64,000 bases of DNA, taken from positions 43,971,298-44,035,297 of the forward strand of contig JAMXBB010000009.1 of the NCBI GenBank assembly GCA_024138015.1. The letters are read 5' to 3'. Below, one piece after another: positions 61,040-64,000 of this stretch. Each line of letters begins with the position of its first letter. The first letter of the stretch is position 1. The translations under genes and the position numbers were made by a program. This DNA comes from Lumnitzera littorea (taxonomy: Eukaryota; Streptophyta; Magnoliopsida; Myrtales; Combretaceae). The notes beneath the pieces were generated by a model. The model made no database searches, was not told the DNA's origin, and worked only from the letters and a program-made list of their open reading frames with translations.

Positions 61040-61282
61040 TGAAATGAACTACAATTACCAAGATCAAAAGGATTGGGTTCTTGTACTAATCTCAAAATAC
61101 GAACAACAGATGAAGCTATGTAGGAAAAACATAGACGAAGATAGAAAATAAAAAGTTGTAGAAAATGGAATAATAATATAACAAAGTTAGTTACATGCCT
61201 TATATACTAGTTATATTTCTAACTAATAGCACTAACAATCAACTAGAAAAGTAATTAAATAACACGTATACATATACCAACA
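61040..61282 (-). repeat. Element D, right (5') LTR
   Basis: 243 bp, partner of 57571-57814, starting TGTTGGTATATGTATACG on the minus strand. Confidence 0.9.
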
Positions 61283-61708
61283 TGTTGCACTTTGAGACGG
61301 TTACTCCATGCTTAAATATGTACCCTTCTTAACTATTACTAGAAGTTGCATGTAAACCCTTGATTATGGCTAAATGTCCTTTCTAAAAGCCTTTTGGCAA
61401 TGACTTAGGAAAGAAAAAATCATTTTTATAGGAATTAGAGTTTTCATGCAATTTTTTATAAGTTAAATGGGGAAGTGCGTAAGCAAATACAATTTAATAG
61501 GTATTTACACGTTACGTTACCAATTAAATGTTGACACAAATATTAATTTAATAAATAATTTTCAAATCAATTATCACATATAATTTGTACGCAATTTATT
61601 TGTCAATATCTTATTGATATTTATACACTATCTGTACATAACATGGTATATATTACTTATTGAATCATTTTTTATAATTAAAGGAAACAAAGAGCAATTT
61701 ACTCATAA

Positions 61709-61772
61709 TTCTGTGTTAGTCCTAATATAATGTCATATATATATATGACATTATATTAGGACTAACACAGAA
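61709..61772. repeat. Perfect 64-bp palindrome (inverted repeat without loop)
   Basis: Each 32-base half is the exact reverse complement of the other; the centre is an ATATAT run at 61740/61741. The left arm starts TTCTGTGTTAGTCC and the right arm ends GGACTAACACAGAA. As single-stranded DNA or RNA it would fold into a long perfect hairpin. Confidence 0.95.
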
Positions 61773-61799
61773 AATCTTAAATATTTACATTTCACCTTA

Positions 61800-61850
<51 letters not shown>
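61800..61850. repeat. CATA/TA compound microsatellite
   Basis: About seven CATA units followed by about ten TA units, just after the palindrome. Confidence 0.9.
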
Positions 61851-61853
<3 letters not shown>

Positions 61854-63435
61854 TTAAGTCAGAGTAAGGTGTTCAATAATCGCATCCTTGGAAATTATCT
61901 ATTTTGCCCAAATCTCATAGTATTTAATGAAATTACCAATACTAATATTATCTATGAAGGATCTACAATATGGGTAAATGTGACAACTCCTTCATTTTTC
62001 TTTTCCATTAATCTCTCTCTCCTTTTTCTTCCAAGCAAATTACCTATTTAGCTCCAATATAATATTATACAACACTAATATAATATACGAAAGATTTATA
62101 ATATATCATTCAAATTACCTATGTTAGTAATTCCTTAAATTTTCCCCTCCATTAATCTCTCTCTCATCTCTTCTTTTTTTTTTTTTTCCAAGCAAAATTT
62201 ATATAAAAAAAGTAGTTATTGAAACACAGATTTACTTGTCCAATTTTTCTTCTAGTTGCTTTATTCGTTATACATTTTGCTGGTGCAATAAACCTCACTT
62301 CAATATTAGTGTTTAGTTTTTATCATACATTTTTTTTATCAAAATTTCAAAATTAATCCATAATCTTTAATTGTGTATATTTTATAAGCAATTTTTATAT
62401 TTAGGAACCCTTACGCAATGTGTGTGTGTATATAAAAGATGAAGAAATCAACTCCCTAAATAAGACCATGTATTTCGTTTGATAGAAAAATAAAATAAGA
62501 CCATGTAGTTCAGCTTCTGAACATATATGATCAACAGGTTCTTTTTGGTTTTATACATTTATGTCTACCTTTACTCTCACTATTTGTTATGGAGTCGAAC
62601 AAGTCAATATAGCTCATGGAGTATTTATGGAGCCATCTTTTTCATGAAGTGTCGGGCAACAATAAGAGCCATCCACATTATGTTACTGTCGATTTTATAT
62701 CTATCCCATATCTTGGCTTCTATTCTGAACTTTCATATTCAAATCTTCAACATGGCATAATTTTTTTTTTCCAAATATGTACATAATTCTTCAATTTTGA
62801 TGATTCAGTAAATTAGTAGTAGGATGTTTAAGACCAATCAACCTTATCATGTTAGTTTCAATCGGAAAACAATATAAATAAAATAATCTATATATCCATT
62901 ATCACTAAAGACTTAACGGGAACGGGAATGAAATGCTTCATAGGTGAATTTCCACTGGTTAATGTTCTTGTTATAATTTTCCGTATCAAGGATTGCTCTT
63001 TCTTTTTAGAAAGAAAATAAAAATAAATAAATAAAGGGAAGATATCTCAATTTCATTATAAAGTTGGAAAAAAAAATTATGAATATAAAGCGGATATAAA
63101 CCTCAACTCATCAAAATAAAGCAAAAAAAACTAAAATTATATGGTAACACTGCAACTAAACAATTAAAACATAAAAGAGTTGAAGAATATTACTACTCTT
63201 AAGTTTATTTGACCCTTTTTCCCATACCTCTTTTTGTCTCTTCCAGATATTTTATAAAGTCAGCAATAACGGAAATAAGAAGGCCAGAGGTTCCCTAGCA
63301 TTCTCATCGTAGTCTCATCATTCACAATTTTGTTATCCATAATAATCCCATATCACTCAAAAGTTTCTTTTGTACGCCCCACTAGCTGACAAAGAGGAGT
63401 TGTTAATTGTTGTAACATGAGCAGAGCAAGTTGCT
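61851..63435. other. AT-rich non-coding stretch
   Basis: No recognisable coding content. A short repeat of CTCCATTAATCTCTCTCTC-like DNA occurs at about 62003-62030 and again at 62147-62175, suggesting an old ~145-bp local duplication (TTAATCTCTCTCTC shared). Open frames at 61869-62051 and 62527-62760 are not convincing. Confidence 0.45.
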
Positions 63436-63438
63436 TAC

Positions 63439-63525
63439 AGGGCTGGTTTAGCTTAGCGAGTAGAGTAGTGACTATGTGCTTCTTTCTGTGTTTAAGACAC
63501 TATTCTCAACCTTAAGGTTTAAAAG
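63439..63525 (+). mobile_element. Possible tRNA-derived SINE head
   Basis: GGCTGGTTTAGCTTAGCGAG fits the start of a tRNA-like sequence with an A box (TAGCTTAGCGAG). About 40 bases later GTTTAAGACAC could be a decayed B box (GGTTCGAAACC type). This spacing fits tRNA genes and tRNA-derived SINEs. The rest does not fold convincingly as a tRNA, so a SINE remnant is more likely. Confidence 0.3.
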
Positions 63526-63560
63526 ATCTAATACCAGTCTTCGCTTTCATGATTATTCTC

Positions 63561-64000
63561 CAATCTAGAATTTACTGTAATAAGAGTGTAATAGCCTTAT
63601 AATTCTCGGCATTTTCCTTCCTCACAATGTCAAAATCATTACTTTTTGTACCCATGATAACTCTAGCGGACATATCGTTTACCTCAATAGGTGAAGAATA
63701 TGTAGTGTCTTTAATTTTTTAGTCCTCTTTCATGATCTCAATTGATTCTGAATACTTACCAATTTCAGGTTCAACTAATTTAACTCTAGAAGAACCTGTA
63801 TCATCGATAACAATCTCAACATCTTCTGAAGCAAAAATATTCATAGAAGGAGAATTATTAATTTGAACCGCTTTACCTTTATTAATCATAACTGCTCCAA
63901 TTTTAGGAACTTATTTCTATTAAACTACTTTAGACTTCAAATTCTGATCTACTTTTGTTTTCTTTGGTCGCATTTCTTTTGTAGTGGCATCCTTTTGCTC
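63561..64000 (-). pseudogene. Decayed minus-strand reading frame, family unknown
   Basis: One frame read from 64000 down to about 63570 holds about 140 codons with four stops, three of them clustered near 63910-63925 (TAA TAG and then TAA). Composition is protein-like rather than random: a basic start (KEMRPKKTKVD), then KGKAVQINNSPSMNIFASED and an acidic VEIVIDD. It could be the edge of a LINE ORF1 or of a retroelement gag; I cannot decide. It runs off the window edge. Confidence 0.3.

Larger units (their letters stand above)
57571..61282 (-). mobile_element. Element D: Ty1/copia retrotransposon lacking integrase
   Basis: A 3.7-kb minus-strand copia element, resembling the Ale/Retrofit group in gag and LTR style. 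It is bounded by two ~244-bp LTRs. It has gag, zinc knuckle, protease, a stub of the pre-integrase domain, then directly RT and RNase H; the integrase is deleted. The LTRs differ at roughly 27 of 243 positions by my count (about 89% identical), so it is the youngest of the larger elements here. The five bases outside the two LTRs do not match (TTCTA and TGTTG). The RT frame is the best preserved in the window, but stops and an altered active site make it inactive. Confidence 0.88.

Noticed and set aside
1..64000. CRISPR arrays, operons, bacterial-type promoters, riboswitches, rRNA genes
   Set aside because: None seen; the repeats are plant retroelements, tandem duplications and microsatellites, and the DNA is clearly plant nuclear.

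Overview
This is AT-rich flowering-plant nuclear DNA. It has long gene-poor stretches, TA and CATA microsatellites, several families of decayed plant LTR retrotransposons (Ty3/gypsy and Ty1/copia), and two small genes for CEP (C-terminally encoded peptide) hormones, a seed-plant family. The retroelements are full of stop codons, many of them CAG/CAA to TAG/TAA changes, and their LTR pairs have diverged clearly. The landscape is therefore old, and nothing here looks recently active. I cannot name the species.

Layout. 1-10.5 kb is mostly non-coding: microsatellites, an LTR remnant resembling the SIRE/Maximus copia lineage (3309-4418) and a 578-bp tandem duplication (8104-9258). 10.57-26.49 kb is a three-element nest. 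The outer Ty3/gypsy element A (+ strand) was broken twice, once just inside its 5' LTR by element B (- strand, 11469-17638) and once inside its integrase by the related element C (- strand, 20157-24894). 26.5-28.5 kb is a very decayed LTR element F. 30.9-31.4 kb is the 3' end of a copia element. The first CEP gene is at 33036-33299 (- strand). 33.4-42.5 kb has no recognisable gene. 42.5-48.8 kb is a minus-strand gypsy element E, whose right LTR and flank were amplified into three tandem ~383-bp units. 51.56-51.74 kb holds a perfect 91-bp tandem duplication. The second CEP gene is at 53945-54217 (- strand). 54.5-56.7 kb is a 2.2-kb solo LTR with an intact 5-bp target duplication. 57.0-57.5 kb holds a tentative two-exon small secreted-peptide gene. 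57.57-61.28 kb is a copia element D that lacks integrase. The last 3 kb carries a perfect 64-bp palindrome, microsatellites, a possible tRNA-derived SINE and a decayed minus-strand reading frame.

Biological reading. The only convincing host genes are the two CEP precursors. They have the same strand and architecture, lie 20.6 kb apart, and each has a TATA box at a suitable distance. They look like paralogues from a local duplication that were later pushed apart by retroelement insertion. In other plants, mature CEPs act through leucine-rich-repeat receptor kinases (CEPR1/CRA2 type) in root growth and nitrogen-demand signalling. The five larger retroelements all carry deletions in pol (RT or integrase), so none could now move on its own.
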